A DNA stretch of 64,000 nt. Source: Paenibacillus zeirhizosphaerae (GTDB lineage Bacteria > Bacillota > Bacilli > Paenibacillales > Paenibacillaceae). Positions 39,226 through 48,009 of the stretch are shown one piece after another. Under the pieces are notes generated by a model, which saw nothing but the letters and a program-made list of their open reading frames with translations, ran no database searches and had not been told where the DNA came from. The position numbers and the translations under genes were made by a program. Positions within the stretch are counted from its first letter, which is position 1. Each line of letters starts with the position of its first letter. The stretch covers positions 62,001-126,000 of the forward strand of contig NZ_JAPCKK010000018.1 in assembly GCF_030705605.1 (NCBI RefSeq), read 5' to 3'.

Positions 39226-40020
39226 CTATGCTTTTGTATACAATGCAATGTCAAACACATCATCCGGACGCAGGATATGATCAACCAGCTTCCATTTTCG
39301 ACGATCACACTCTTTCATTGGATAATTAAATAATGACTTCAGCTGATTGCCATATCTCATGGCCACTACGACCTGGTCACTCGTCAATATGTAGAGCTGA
39401 TCCAAGATGTCATATTTAGCTGCAACCGTTGAACTGAAAATGATATGCGTGATGTCTTTTAGCACATCCAAGTCTTCAGCTGACGTTTGTTCTAATCTAA
39501 TGTTCAGTCCTGCCCCCAGCTTCTCCACGACCCTTAATCCGAGCGAAATGGCCTCTTCATCGATATCAATGCCGATCACCTCTGCTCCAGTTCGCTTGGC
39601 AATCAACAAGGGGGTCATGGGGAAAGAGCCGGAGCCGACCAATAACACTTTAGCGTCTGACGTAATGTGGAAACTGCCAAATTCTTTCTCAATACATGCT
39701 TCTATGTTTCTGAAATAATGGGCTATTTCACGCTCTCCATGCAGCAGCTTCAATGCCCGGTATTTCTCCATAATAGCCACACAAAGCGCCGATTTTGCTC
39801 TTAACTCCGCTGCTACCGCGTCCAATTGCCAGGGGTTCTGCCGTTCTAGCTGTCTCCAAGCTTCCTCGTTGTCCACGTTGGTTATAAATCTCGAATAGTC
39901 ATCTATTAAAAGTTCAAGCTCCAAGCTGTGACGGGCAGTCTGATCGTACTTTTCCGCCATAAATTCAAACTTTTCCAGATACTCGTGTAATTGTTGCTGG
40001 AAATTTGCTAAGGTTATCAT
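39226..40020 (-). CDS. cntL: Nicotianamine-synthase-like aminobutyryl transferase (CntL type)
   Basis: 264 residues. Methyltransferase-like Rossmann core with the S-adenosylmethionine loop VLLVGSGSFPMTPLL and acidic strand IGIDID. CntL enzymes transfer the aminobutyrate group of SAM to the amino nitrogen of histidine. It lies between the cntK and cntM genes, as in Staphylococcus, and acts between them in the pathway. Confidence 0.9.
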   Translation of the reverse strand: MITLANFQQQLHEYLEKFEFMAEKYDQTARHSLELELLIDDYSRFITNVDNEEAWRQLERQNPWQLDAVAAELRAKSALCVAIMEKYRALKLLHGEREIAHYFRNIEACIEKEFGSFHITSDAKVLLVGSGSFPMTPLLIAKRTGAEVIGIDIDEEAISLGLRVVEKLGAGLNIRLEQTSAEDLDVLKDITHIIFSSTVAAKYDILDQLYILTSDQVVVAMRYGNQLKSLFNYPMKECDRRKWKLVDHILRPDDVFDIALYTKA

Positions 40021-40054
40021 TCAGCCAACCCCTTTCAGCGCATCATCGTTATTT

Positions 40055-40882
40055 TCAAATAAACGCTTGGCCTTGTGCCACAATTCCGACGGTGCCTGCA
40101 ATTTTCAGGTCTGTCAGTTTCTCTCCATTAAAATAAGCTGCCACGTTAATGATCCCGCCAGGCTGTTTGATGGGCATGCTGAATTCTCTTTTATTTTCCC
40201 AGGCCAAGCAGGCTCCCAGAGAGGCCGTTCCTGAACCACACCCGCGTTCCCAGACCATGCTATCCAGGTGCGGAACATAAATTAACGGAGCCATCTCAGC
40301 GGATTTACGCTTATACAACAAAATCCCAATCAGCTTGGAGCCTAAAGTGACCCCCAGCAGCTTTGCCAATGTTTGTGCTTTCCTTTTCACTGCTTCATCA
40401 AAGTCATCCACTTTCAGCACGATATGGATAAAATCCTCATATCTCACGATAACCATTTCCAAATCGGACCCTTCATACTGGATTGTTTTCCGTTCGATCT
40501 GTTTAGGTAGCGGCATGCCAAGTTCACAGTCGTACTCATCCCCATTTCGTTTCACCTGACATCTCACGAATTGCTCCGTCCCTGAAGCCTCCAGGACTAC
40601 CTCGGTTATATCAAGATGTTGTACTCCTCTTTCAGCCGCTACAAAAGCTGCCAATGCCATGCAGGCGTTTCCGCAAAACTCACCCCCGGCCATTTTTAAA
40701 GATGCATCTACTCCATTGTTATATGATTTTTCTATAAATCCCACTTGCTCCCCATACACGTTGTCATAAGACATGATTTTCGAAGCAATGTGTATGTACT
40801 CCTCAGTTGCATGACTGGTCTTCACAAGAATGGTCATGTTTTGGGTTGGATTACACTTGACAAATTCGATCACCTGACTCAT
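40055..40882 (-). CDS. cntK: Histidine racemase, DapF-fold (CntK type)
   Basis: 275 residues from ATG 40882 (AGGAGG eight bases upstream; the ATG three codons earlier is too close). Diaminopimelate-epimerase fold with the two catalytic cysteines, one in GGEFCGNACM (C70 from this start) and one in ERGCGSGTAS. CntK supplies D-histidine for the metallophore. It heads the nine-gene operon; its presence predicts a D-His-containing opine of the staphylopine/bacillopaline type, not pseudopaline. Confidence 0.9.
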   Translation of the reverse strand: MSQVIEFVKCNPTQNMTILVKTSHATEEYIHIASKIMSYDNVYGEQVGFIEKSYNNGVDASLKMAGGEFCGNACMALAAFVAAERGVQHLDITEVVLEASGTEQFVRCQVKRNGDEYDCELGMPLPKQIERKTIQYEGSDLEMVIVRYEDFIHIVLKVDDFDEAVKRKAQTLAKLLGVTLGSKLIGILLYKRKSAEMAPLIYVPHLDSMVWERGCGSGTASLGACLAWENKREFSMPIKQPGGIINVAAYFNGEKLTDLKIAGTVGIVAQGQAFI

Positions 40883-40938
40883 CTCATTCACCTCCTATCC
40901 CCAGTTCCATATTCAGTTGTAATCTCTGCTGCTCTTCG

Positions 40939-41005
40939 TATTTATTAGTAATATTTACAATTAATCAACGAGGAAAATATAGCATGGTTTTTTTGTTTGT
41001 GTCAA
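40939..41005 (-). promoter_or_regulatory. Sigma-A promoter and Zur/Fur-like palindrome of the cnt operon
   Basis: Minus strand: TTGACA (41005-41000), 18-base spacer, TATATT (40981-40976). Just downstream of the expected start of transcription, 40939-40957 (TAAATATTACTAATAAATA on the minus strand) is an imperfect palindrome with 7 of 9 arm positions paired, similar to Zur/Fur boxes. Zur control of cnt is established in S. aureus; here it is inferred. Confidence 0.65.
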
Positions 41006-41154
41006 CAAAAATTAGAAGCTATTCAATTCATGAAATGAGAAAAACAGCAGTTCGCCCACAGGCTTGCACGCAAGGCCGTTGGCGATCGTGTCCGTTCGTG
41101 GTACGATCAAAAGGAAAAAGCAAGCGATCAAGAGACGATGGAGGTTGAAATACC

Positions 41155-41625
41155 ATGCAAACGATTCGGAACATGTTCGCACATATGGATTGGGCAAACC
41201 ACCGACTGTTTGAAGCGATGCGTGCCGCACCGGTGGACGAAGCCAGCAAGACTGCGACACTATTCCTGCACACGCTCCAAGCGGAGAACATCTGGCTGAC
41301 CCGGCTGCGCGGCGAAAGCAGCGAAGGGCTCGAATTGTGGGCGGATCATGCGGATCTTGCCGCCTGCGCGGCGCTGATCGAGGCGAACAGCGGCGGGTTC
41401 CGCACTTGGCTCGACGCTCTGCCCGAAGATCAGTTGGACACGCCCATGGCGTATCGCAGTCAGGCCGGAGCACCATTCGAAATGTCTGCACGGGACATTG
41501 CGATACATATCTGCCTGCACGGCCAGTACCACCGCGGTCAGATCAACGCCGCACTCCGTGCGGACGGATTCGAGCCGGCGCCTGTGGACTACTTCCTGTA
41601 CGCCCTACTCGACGAAAAAGCTTGA
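41155..41625 (+). CDS. DinB-family protein
   Basis: 156 residues, a four-helix bundle with the metal-binding histidines of the DinB/YfiT superfamily: H39 in FLHTLQAE and H122, H126 in HGQYHRGQ. Members include thiol transferases (bacillithiol S-transferase type) and damage-inducible proteins of unknown function. The aldo/keto reductase gene follows 31 bases after, so they are probably co-transcribed. Confidence 0.88.
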   Translation: MQTIRNMFAHMDWANHRLFEAMRAAPVDEASKTATLFLHTLQAENIWLTRLRGESSEGLELWADHADLAACAALIEANSGGFRTWLDALPEDQLDTPMAYRSQAGAPFEMSARDIAIHICLHGQYHRGQINAALRADGFEPAPVDYFLYALLDEKA

Positions 41626-41656
41626 TCCGTGATGATCAATAGAAGGAGTGAACACC

Positions 41657-42634
41657 ATGAACTTCCGCCGCCTTGGCAACAGCGGGCTACAAGTATCCTC
41701 ACTCGGACTCGGAACAAATGCATTCGGCAAACGTGCCGATGAAGCAACATCGATTCGGATTGTCCATCATGCCTTGGACAGCGGCCTCAATTTCATGGAT
41801 ACGGCCAACATTTACGCAGGCACAGAATCCGAGAGAATCATCGGTTTGGCTCTGAAAGGGAAACGGCAGCAAGCTGTGCTTGCAACCAAAGCCGGCCTGC
41901 CCGCAGGACGAGGCCCTAATCAAAGCGGCTCCTCCCGTTACCATCTGCAGCAGGAGCTGGAGGACAGCCTCCGCCGTCTGCGGACCGATTATGTCGATCT
42001 ATATCAGATACATACATTCGATCCATCTACACCGTTGGAAGAAACGCTTCGCACCTTGGACGATATGATCTCTTCCGGCAAAGTCCGCTATATCGGGGCA
42101 TCCAATTATGCAGCATGGGAATTGATGAAGGCGCTAAGTATCAGCGAACGGCAGCGGTTCGCCGGATACATTTCCACACAATGCAGCTACTCCCTGGCCG
42201 ATCGGACACCGGAAAAAGAGCTGGTCCCCCTTTGTCTGGACCAAGGTGTCGGCATCATTCCGTATTTCCCTTTAGCCGGCGGCATCTTAACCGGAAAATA
42301 TGCCAGCAATCGGGCACCGGCCGGATCAAGAGCAGACACCGATCCCAGCTTCACCCGCTTCCTTACGGAAGAACGGATCCAACTCGGTGAAGAGGTAGGC
42401 CGGATTGCGGGTGAAGTGGGTTCCAGCCCAACCGCGCTGTCTTTGGCCTGGCTGATGAACCGGCCTGCGGTCTCCACCGTTATCGTCGGTGCCACCCGGG
42501 TTGAGCAGCTACAGGACAGCTTGCAGAGTGTGTCTCTGGTTTATGATGCCGAGACCGAGGACAGACTCAATGAAGCGAGCTGCCGATTTGTACACAGCGA
42601 GCCTTTTGCCGTATATCGTCTGCCAGAGAAATAA
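41657..42634 (+). CDS. Aldo/keto reductase
   Basis: 325 residues from ATG 41657, eight bases after AAGGAG; a GTG three codons earlier touches the site. Single TIM barrel with catalytic tetrad D in FMDTANIY, Y of the same motif, K in VLATKAG and H in YQIHTFD. Cytosolic NADPH-dependent carbonyl reductase of the YghZ/YdhF-like group. Substrate not predictable. Confidence 0.92.
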   Translation: MNFRRLGNSGLQVSSLGLGTNAFGKRADEATSIRIVHHALDSGLNFMDTANIYAGTESERIIGLALKGKRQQAVLATKAGLPAGRGPNQSGSSRYHLQQELEDSLRRLRTDYVDLYQIHTFDPSTPLEETLRTLDDMISSGKVRYIGASNYAAWELMKALSISERQRFAGYISTQCSYSLADRTPEKELVPLCLDQGVGIIPYFPLAGGILTGKYASNRAPAGSRADTDPSFTRFLTEERIQLGEEVGRIAGEVGSSPTALSLAWLMNRPAVSTVIVGATRVEQLQDSLQSVSLVYDAETEDRLNEASCRFVHSEPFAVYRLPEK

Positions 42635-42670
42635 AGCGAACTCACTCGTACCTGCAGTACATGAATAGAT

Positions 42671-42730
42671 CAAAAAAGCCCATCATCCCTAAATTGGAAA
42701 TTTTCATTCCAAAACAGGAGAAGATGGGCT
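42671..42730 (-). terminator. Intrinsic terminator after the OYE gene
   Basis: AGCCCATC / GATGGGCT stem with an inner hairpin (TTGGAA...TTCCAA), followed on the minus strand by six T. It begins 16 bases after the stop codon at 42746; it also lies 37 bases beyond the aldo/keto reductase stop, so may serve both directions. Confidence 0.75.
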
Positions 42731-42745
42731 ATTTGATGATCTTGC

Positions 42746-43786
42746 TTAATACAGTGTTTTCAATGCCTCAGATGTAAAGGGAACCAGTTCAGTTATTTGC
42801 CCGTCGCGGATCTTGTTGGCCCAGGCAGGATCAACCAATAATGCGCGACCAATCGCGACAAGATCAAACTCTTCACGCTCAAGCATCTCGATTAACCCGT
42901 CGACCTTGGCATTACCGGCTCCTTTTCCTTCTGTAAAGAGACTCATAAAATCACCATCCAAACCAACCGATCCAACCGTAATCGTCGGTTTGCCTGTCAG
43001 CTTTTTGGTCCATCCGGCAAGGTTCAGATTAGAGCCTGCGAACTCAGGCTCCCAGAAACGGCGAGTTGAGCAGTGGAAAATATCAACACCGGCATTAACC
43101 AAAGGAGCCAGGAACTGCTCCAGTTGTTCCGGCGTTTCAGCCAGTTTCGCCGCGTAGTCGCTACCCTTCCATTGCGAGAAGCGTAACACGATCGGGAATT
43201 CCGGTCCAACTGCACGACGGCAAGCTTCTATCACTTCTACCGCAAAGCTCGTGCGTCCAACCATGTCACCGCCATATTTGTCGGTGCGCGGGTTCGTTTT
43301 TTCCCAGAAGAACTGGTCGATCAAATATCCATGCGCACCGTGAAGCTCAATGCCGTCAAAGCCAATTCGCTTCGCTTCGGATGCTGCCTGTGCAAAGGCT
43401 TCGACGATGGCAGCAATATCAGATTCCGAATAATCCCCAACATGGCCACGTGCCCCCATATGCCAAATCTGTGGCATGATCCGTCCGCCAGCCTCGTGTA
43501 CTGCAGCTACTACGTTTGCCCAACCGTTTAATGCAGCTTCACCATAGAAGTGTGGTACATTGTCTTGATTGGAGGAGTCCGGATGATTGATTATCGTTCC
43601 TTCTGTCACGATAAGGCCAACCCCATTTTCAGCTCTGCGGCGATAGTAGGCAACCACATCTTCCCCTGGCACTCCCTCTGGCGAAAATTGACGGGTCATC
43701 GGTGCCATTACGATACGATTGGACAGGCTCAAATTACCCAGTGTAAAAGGTTGGAACAGTGGTTGAACAGCTTGAGAATTATTCAT
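42746..43786 (-). CDS. NADH:flavin oxidoreductase (old yellow enzyme family)
   Basis: 346 residues from ATG 43786, five bases after GGAGG. FMN TIM barrel with NRIVMAPMTR, substrate-binding PQIWHMG, and ELHGAHGYLIDQFFW where the conserved His/Tyr bind ligand and donate a proton. Reduces activated alkenes such as enones with NAD(P)H; often induced by electrophile or quinone stress. Single-gene unit with its own promoter, operator-like palindrome and terminator. Confidence 0.93.
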   Translation of the reverse strand: MNNSQAVQPLFQPFTLGNLSLSNRIVMAPMTRQFSPEGVPGEDVVAYYRRRAENGVGLIVTEGTIINHPDSSNQDNVPHFYGEAALNGWANVVAAVHEAGGRIMPQIWHMGARGHVGDYSESDIAAIVEAFAQAASEAKRIGFDGIELHGAHGYLIDQFFWEKTNPRTDKYGGDMVGRTSFAVEVIEACRRAVGPEFPIVLRFSQWKGSDYAAKLAETPEQLEQFLAPLVNAGVDIFHCSTRRFWEPEFAGSNLNLAGWTKKLTGKPTITVGSVGLDGDFMSLFTEGKGAGNAKVDGLIEMLEREEFDLVAIGRALLVDPAWANKIRDGQITELVPFTSEALKTLY

Positions 43787-43970
43787 AAAAACCTCCACAT
43801 TAATTTATTATTTAAACTAAAACGTGATTGCAAGTTTCATACCAAACAGACGATCTAAAAGTACCACCTCCTTCAGTTCGCTTTTTGTGTCGATTATGTA
43901 GCGTTAAACGCCTTTTTTTGACTATAAAGTCAAGAACACTGTAAAAAAATTTATCTGTACTCACGGAGAA

Positions 43971-44003
43971 ATCATATCAGTTATTGACCAAGTAGTCAAT
44001 AAC
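43971..44003 (-). promoter_or_regulatory. Promoter and overlapping palindromic operator of the OYE gene
   Basis: Minus strand: TTGACT (43999-43994), 17-base spacer, TATGAT (43976-43971). A perfect 9+9 inverted repeat, GTTATTGAC-6 bases-GTCAATAAC (43980-44003), covers the -35 box and spacer, as expected for a repressor site. The regulator gene is not in the window beside it. Confidence 0.75.
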
Positions 44004-44130
44004 TATTTATTAGAGAGATATCCCGTACCCGTTACTGAACAAGTGCAGGAGCTAAAAACGAAGCTAACTTGAAGAGGATTAAGCGACTTGATCCGATGCA
44101 AATGCATCGGATCTTTGTTCTCTTTGCTAT
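44004..44130. other. Short gap with a C-terminal coding fragment
   Basis: A plus-strand run without start codon reads NNYLLERYPVPVTEQVQE ... and stops at TGA 44072. It could be the tail of a lost divergent gene, perhaps the repressor that used the palindrome, but I recognise no family. Confidence 0.25.
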
Positions 44131-44589
44131 CTAAACAGATTCTTGCTCCTCATTGCAAACAATTTTACGAATTTCAGCCAGTGGCACCTTCGGAACACGA
44201 TCGTAGGTTAGCAAGCCGTTGATTTCCTGCTCCACATCGGTCAACTGCGTGTAGCAAAAGCCCTCAATTACAGGGGATACGTACATTGGCCGGATCACAG
44301 CCTGCAGCCTTTTCACATAATCTTCGTCGTCCTGTGCGCCGGAATACCCCCAGCCGTCCCAATCGCTTTTCTTATAGGCAATGCCGCCAAACTCCGTAAT
44401 CATGATCGGCTGTCCCTCATATCCGGCACCGCCGACAAAAATGCGTCTTCCACCTGGCAAGGAGCTTACCGCGCTTTCTGCCGTAGTATAACGTTCTGTC
44501 AGCACTTCTTCACGCCACTCATAATCGTGAATGGCCACGATATCCGTCTTCATCATTTCCCAGCCATCGTTGTAAATGACAGGGCGGGT
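44131..44589 (-). pseudogene. 5'-truncated second copy of the GH2 gene
   Basis: Encodes the last about 150 residues of the GH2 protein at 48322-50088, starting abruptly at RPVIYNDGWEMM and keeping the nucleophile motif ITEFGG but lacking the barrel half with the acid/base NESW. 447 bases (44143-44589) match 48325-48771 without gaps and with about 18 substitutions, 11 of them in the last 75 bases of the gene. It cannot make an enzyme. Confidence 0.9.
44143..44589. repeat. Left 447-bp direct repeat (GH2 3' end)
   Basis: Same orientation as 48325-48771, about 96% identical. Together they bound a 3.7-kb AT-rich cassette. Homology stops sharply at 44589/48771. Confidence 0.92.
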
Positions 44590-44744
44590 GCATGGACAGC
44601 TATATTGTTTTCCCACCTATGATTACGAATTCATCTTCCAAATTTTTCAAAAAAAATTCCATAAAATCCTTGTTTTGCGTTTGATAATGTTATATAGTTT
44701 GTTTTGTAATAAAAATTATAGAAAAGGAAATGGAGGAGTATGAT

Positions 44745-45479
44745 TTGAAATTAAAGCAAGCTCTAACATCATCTTTCTTGGTATTACCTTTACTTGTTGG
44801 AAGTGTTAACTATGTTAACGCTGAGGAGGCCAGTGTCAAAGAAAAAGGGTTTATCGTTGAATTCGACAAAAACCAGTTAGAAGATCAACTTGAATATGTT
44901 AATCAAAAAATTCAAACAATAACTGACCCAGAGAAGTTGGAAAATTTGGAGAAGTCGAAAGCATTGATAGAAGAACAGTTGGCGAAAACTGAAACTAAAG
45001 GAAGTAATGGTGGGTTTTCTACGCAAGCGTTAAACAAGGACCACTGGTTCGCGTCTGAAGGAGCCCATGACTATAACTCTAATAGAAGTTCCCATGAACC
45101 TGATCATGTAGCAAGTATTGAAGTTACTTTAGATGATGTGAATTCAGGATTCGATTGGAGTGGCGAAAGTCGTTCAGATTGGTATGGTGAAAATCCGGAA
45201 AAAGCCTATTCATTAAAGAATACATTAACTTTTTCAGCAAACGGTGTAGCTATTTCAGGAAGTCTGAGTGGGATAAGCTTCTCAGGTGCTACTTCTGGTA
45301 GTAGTACAGTAACTGCTTCTCGTTCTAACGCTATTGCTGCACGAAATCTATTCGATGCATTTAGTTCAGGAAGTACAATTAAAGCAGTATTCGCGTCTTC
45401 TTCGGCATTGATTAAAACTAGTGGATCCGCAACTGACAGCACTTCAGCTCAGATTACATACTACGATCCTGGTTATTAA
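44745..45479 (+). CDS. Secreted hypothetical protein with predicted propeptide
   Basis: 244 residues from TTG 44745 (GGAGGAG six bases upstream; the ATG at 44730 precedes that site). Signal peptide KLKQALTSSFLVLPLLVGSV with a cleavage site after VNA (about residue 26). Residues 28-85 are charged and coiled-coil-like (QLEDQLEYVNQKIQTITDPE), then a Ser/Gly/Ala-rich domain of about 140 residues with one central hydrophobic alternating stretch (GVAISGSLSGISFSGATSGS) and an aromatic tail. No cysteines in the mature part. I recognise no family. Domain order (signal, helical pro-region, mature domain) recalls secreted protein toxins or bacteriocins. Followed by its own strong terminator. Confidence 0.8.
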   Translation: MKLKQALTSSFLVLPLLVGSVNYVNAEEASVKEKGFIVEFDKNQLEDQLEYVNQKIQTITDPEKLENLEKSKALIEEQLAKTETKGSNGGFSTQALNKDHWFASEGAHDYNSNRSSHEPDHVASIEVTLDDVNSGFDWSGESRSDWYGENPEKAYSLKNTLTFSANGVAISGSLSGISFSGATSGSSTVTASRSNAIAARNLFDAFSSGSTIKAVFASSSALIKTSGSATDSTSAQITYYDPGY

Positions 45480-45494
45480 TTGAAATTATATTTA

Positions 45495-45535
45495 ATAGGA
45501 TAAGTGTCGTCTAATGACGATACTTATCCTATTTT
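45495..45535 (+). terminator. Strong intrinsic terminator
   Basis: Stem of about 16 bp (TAGGATAAGTGTCGTC with its near-perfect complement, loop TAAT) followed by five T, 16 bases after the secreted-protein stop codon. Confidence 0.93.
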
Positions 45536-45567
45536 TAAAGATTTAGTATAGGGAGGAGTAGGGAAGT

Positions 45568-47256
45568 TTGTGGAAAAATATTTTAATCTATCTTCTTATC
45601 TTCTTAATGGTCGGGTGTAGCCAAACATTTACTGAGAACAAAATCAATAAAGATAATAAAAACTGGGCTTCTAATACTGAACTATTATTATCATTAAACC
45701 AAAAAGAAAATGGATATTATGGGGATTTTCATGACAATATAAAATTTAATCCTAATATATATGAAACCTTTTATTTATTGAGGATTAAAGAAATATTAGA
45801 TATACGTGAAGACTCATTTTTAGATGCCAACAAAAATTATTTGAAAAATTACAACTATTCCGACAGTGATCTTCAGGAATTAGCATATTTATATAAAGCG
45901 TCTGTGCTACTTGATAGTTCTCCAGATAACCTGGACAATTTTCTCAGAAATAAAATAGATTCGAAAATAAAAACTTTAAAAACTTATAAAAATCTAGATG
46001 CTATTATTATCAATGATATTTACTTTTTGTCGAATGTAAATGCATTAATTTCTGAGCAGCAGAGGATTGAACTCGACCAAACATTATCAAAAATATCAAA
46101 TGATATTCAAAATAGTAATGACACTAAAATACTGAGAGTCCTCTATCCTTTGAGTATTTTGACAGAGGACGACGTAATCCCTTTAAGAGAAGGTATTGAT
46201 AGTAAAATCAGCGGAAGATTAAAAGTACTACTTAATAAAGAAAAAAACGACTTTTGGGAAATATTCCAGTTAGTTTCTTTATTGAGAAATATAAGTGAAA
46301 TTGAAAAACTGAAAGATCAACTTATTACTAAACTAGAAAGTAAATCAATACTGATTAGTGACATGAGTAATATGCAACTGCTATACCTATTAGAGCTTTT
46401 CAATATGTTAGATAAAAATGAACTTAACAATAAACAAGAGATAATAGAAGTAAGAATGAGAAATTGCCAAGTTTTATCAGGTGGCTATAGGGAACTTGTA
46501 AAAGAGATTTTACCAACCGAATTTACTTATTTCGGAATATATATCTATAACTCACTTGATGCTTCTTCTACGAAGAAAGATGAAATCTTAACAACACTAT
46601 TTAAAGAACTTATAGGTAATGTTAAATCAGTCCCTCCAAATATAAATTGGCGACATGTTTATTCCTATATTCAATTATCTGATAATGAAAATAATATAAA
46701 TATATTAGGAAAAGGGCTTATTGAACTTACACCAGACAATCTAAATGTAGACGATATCTCCATTGATCAGAAATATTATTTTTTTAAAACAATGAAGTTC
46801 TATAATTTAGAGATACAAGCAGCTAAATTAGTAGAATTTCAAAAAGAATTGATAGAACTGTTAAACACAGAGCAATTAAATGATCATTATACTCATTTCT
46901 ATTTTTATAGTGACTTGGTTCAAAGCGGAATTATTCAACCTGATGAAAAGATAAATAATAAAATCTCAAAAGAAATTAACAAAACAAAAGTTAATAATTA
47001 TTTTTTTGTAAAAGATAACTATGAGAATCTGTTGAGTACTTTTTTCATTATAAGCATTGATACTAACCTTGGATTGGGCCTAATAAAAATCGACGAAAAA
47101 AATATGGTGGATATTACAAGAGAGTTAAGAAATTATATGAACAATTATGGGGGGTTTGCTTTAATAAAAGATGAAGATTCAGATTTATTTGCAACCATGA
47201 TAGGATTGATGCTGCAAGATAGATTAGCTGGTAAAACTCCACCTGTTCTTTTTTAA
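45568..47256 (+). CDS. Large lipoprotein, possibly alpha-toroid fold, unknown function
   Basis: 562 residues, TTG start with AGGGAAG upstream. Lipoprotein signal peptide with lipobox LMVGC (Cys17). The body is helical and AT-rich, with spaced motifs NGYYGDF ... YETFYLLRI, SGGYRELV ... FTYFGIYIYNSL and NYGGFAL ... DLFATMIGLML. A glycine pair followed about 15-20 residues later by an aromatic helix is the repeat pattern of prenyltransferase/terpene-cyclase-like alpha/alpha barrels, so a cell-surface toroid is a reasonable guess. No catalytic motif is recognised. Two small membrane-protein genes follow closely and are likely co-transcribed. Confidence 0.75.
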   Translation: MWKNILIYLLIFLMVGCSQTFTENKINKDNKNWASNTELLLSLNQKENGYYGDFHDNIKFNPNIYETFYLLRIKEILDIREDSFLDANKNYLKNYNYSDSDLQELAYLYKASVLLDSSPDNLDNFLRNKIDSKIKTLKTYKNLDAIIINDIYFLSNVNALISEQQRIELDQTLSKISNDIQNSNDTKILRVLYPLSILTEDDVIPLREGIDSKISGRLKVLLNKEKNDFWEIFQLVSLLRNISEIEKLKDQLITKLESKSILISDMSNMQLLYLLELFNMLDKNELNNKQEIIEVRMRNCQVLSGGYRELVKEILPTEFTYFGIYIYNSLDASSTKKDEILTTLFKELIGNVKSVPPNINWRHVYSYIQLSDNENNINILGKGLIELTPDNLNVDDISIDQKYYFFKTMKFYNLEIQAAKLVEFQKELIELLNTEQLNDHYTHFYFYSDLVQSGIIQPDEKINNKISKEINKTKVNNYFFVKDNYENLLSTFFIISIDTNLGLGLIKIDEKNMVDITRELRNYMNNYGGFALIKDEDSDLFATMIGLMLQDRLAGKTPPVLF

Positions 47257-47273
47257 TTGAAGGAGGAATTACA

Positions 47274-47438
47274 TTGAGAAGATACAAAGTATTTATAGCA
47301 ATTATTGCGATTCTATTCCCTTTTATTTTTGCGTACTATACTCCATTAAACAATTTACAAGCACTCTTAATTAGTTCGATTATGGTAATAATCTATTTTT
47401 CTCACGAAAAATTCAGGCAGATGATGCAGAGGCAGTGA
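47274..47438 (+). CDS. Small two-helix membrane protein
   Basis: 54 residues from TTG 47274 with AGGAGG six bases upstream. Basic N-terminus (RRYKV), two hydrophobic segments (about 6-22 and 28-43), then a basic tail. Lies 17 bases after the lipoprotein gene and 7 before the next gene. Size, topology and place fit an immunity or accessory protein; this is inference. Confidence 0.65.
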   Translation: MRRYKVFIAIIAILFPFIFAYYTPLNNLQALLISSIMVIIYFSHEKFRQMMQRQ

Positions 47439-47445
47439 TTTATTT

Positions 47446-47958
47446 ATGAATAATCAAAAATCATGGGTAAGAAGAGTGCTAATTATTTCTGTTGTAATCA
47501 ACGTTATATTCGGTAGTATCTTGATTAGACAATATACTATAGGAAAGCAAGCCGTTGAATTACATGTCAATATGACCCACGAACACTTATTGAACATATT
47601 GTCCATATTAAATCGATCAGAGTGGTCACAATCACCTCTAACGCTACAAGAGCTAAAAAATGAAATGGTGCTATTATCTACAATATCAAGAATGGGTAAC
47701 AATTATGTCTTTTTTACTGGTGGTGTTTATTCTTCATTAAGCACCAAGTTAGGTGAACTTGGATATTTTATGGCTCCATATCCCGATATGATAGATAGGT
47801 TACCGGTAAATAACACTGCAAAAAACAAGGAAATTGAAGAACTTAACAAATTAAAAGATAAATTAGAAAATGCAGGGGTTCAAGATGCTATGATTAATTG
47901 GGGAAATAAGGAATCTATATTGATTTATATGCGAGTTATTGATTCAATTATAAGTTAA
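47446..47958 (+). CDS. Membrane-anchored hypothetical protein
   Basis: 170 residues. One N-terminal membrane segment (about 10-28, after a basic RR) and an extracytoplasmic helical domain without recognised motifs. Last gene of the cassette; a terminator overlaps its stop codon. Family unknown. Confidence 0.72.
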   Translation: MNNQKSWVRRVLIISVVINVIFGSILIRQYTIGKQAVELHVNMTHEHLLNILSILNRSEWSQSPLTLQELKNEMVLLSTISRMGNNYVFFTGGVYSSLSTKLGELGYFMAPYPDMIDRLPVNNTAKNKEIEELNKLKDKLENAGVQDAMINWGNKESILIYMRVIDSIIS

Positions 47959-48009
47959 ATAAGACAAACTCCTTTGTTCCGAACGAAACTCTGAGTTATC
48001 TTATTTTTT
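47957..48009 (+). terminator. Intrinsic terminator at the cassette end
   Basis: AATAAGA / TCTTATT outer stem and AACTC / GAGTT inner stem around a loop, followed by six T. Confidence 0.75.

Noticed and set aside
44131..44616. 161-residue frame that could be listed as a separate gene
   Set aside because: It is a near-identical copy of the end of the GH2 gene at 48322 with a few unrelated codons at its start; it has no own domain or ribosome binding site.
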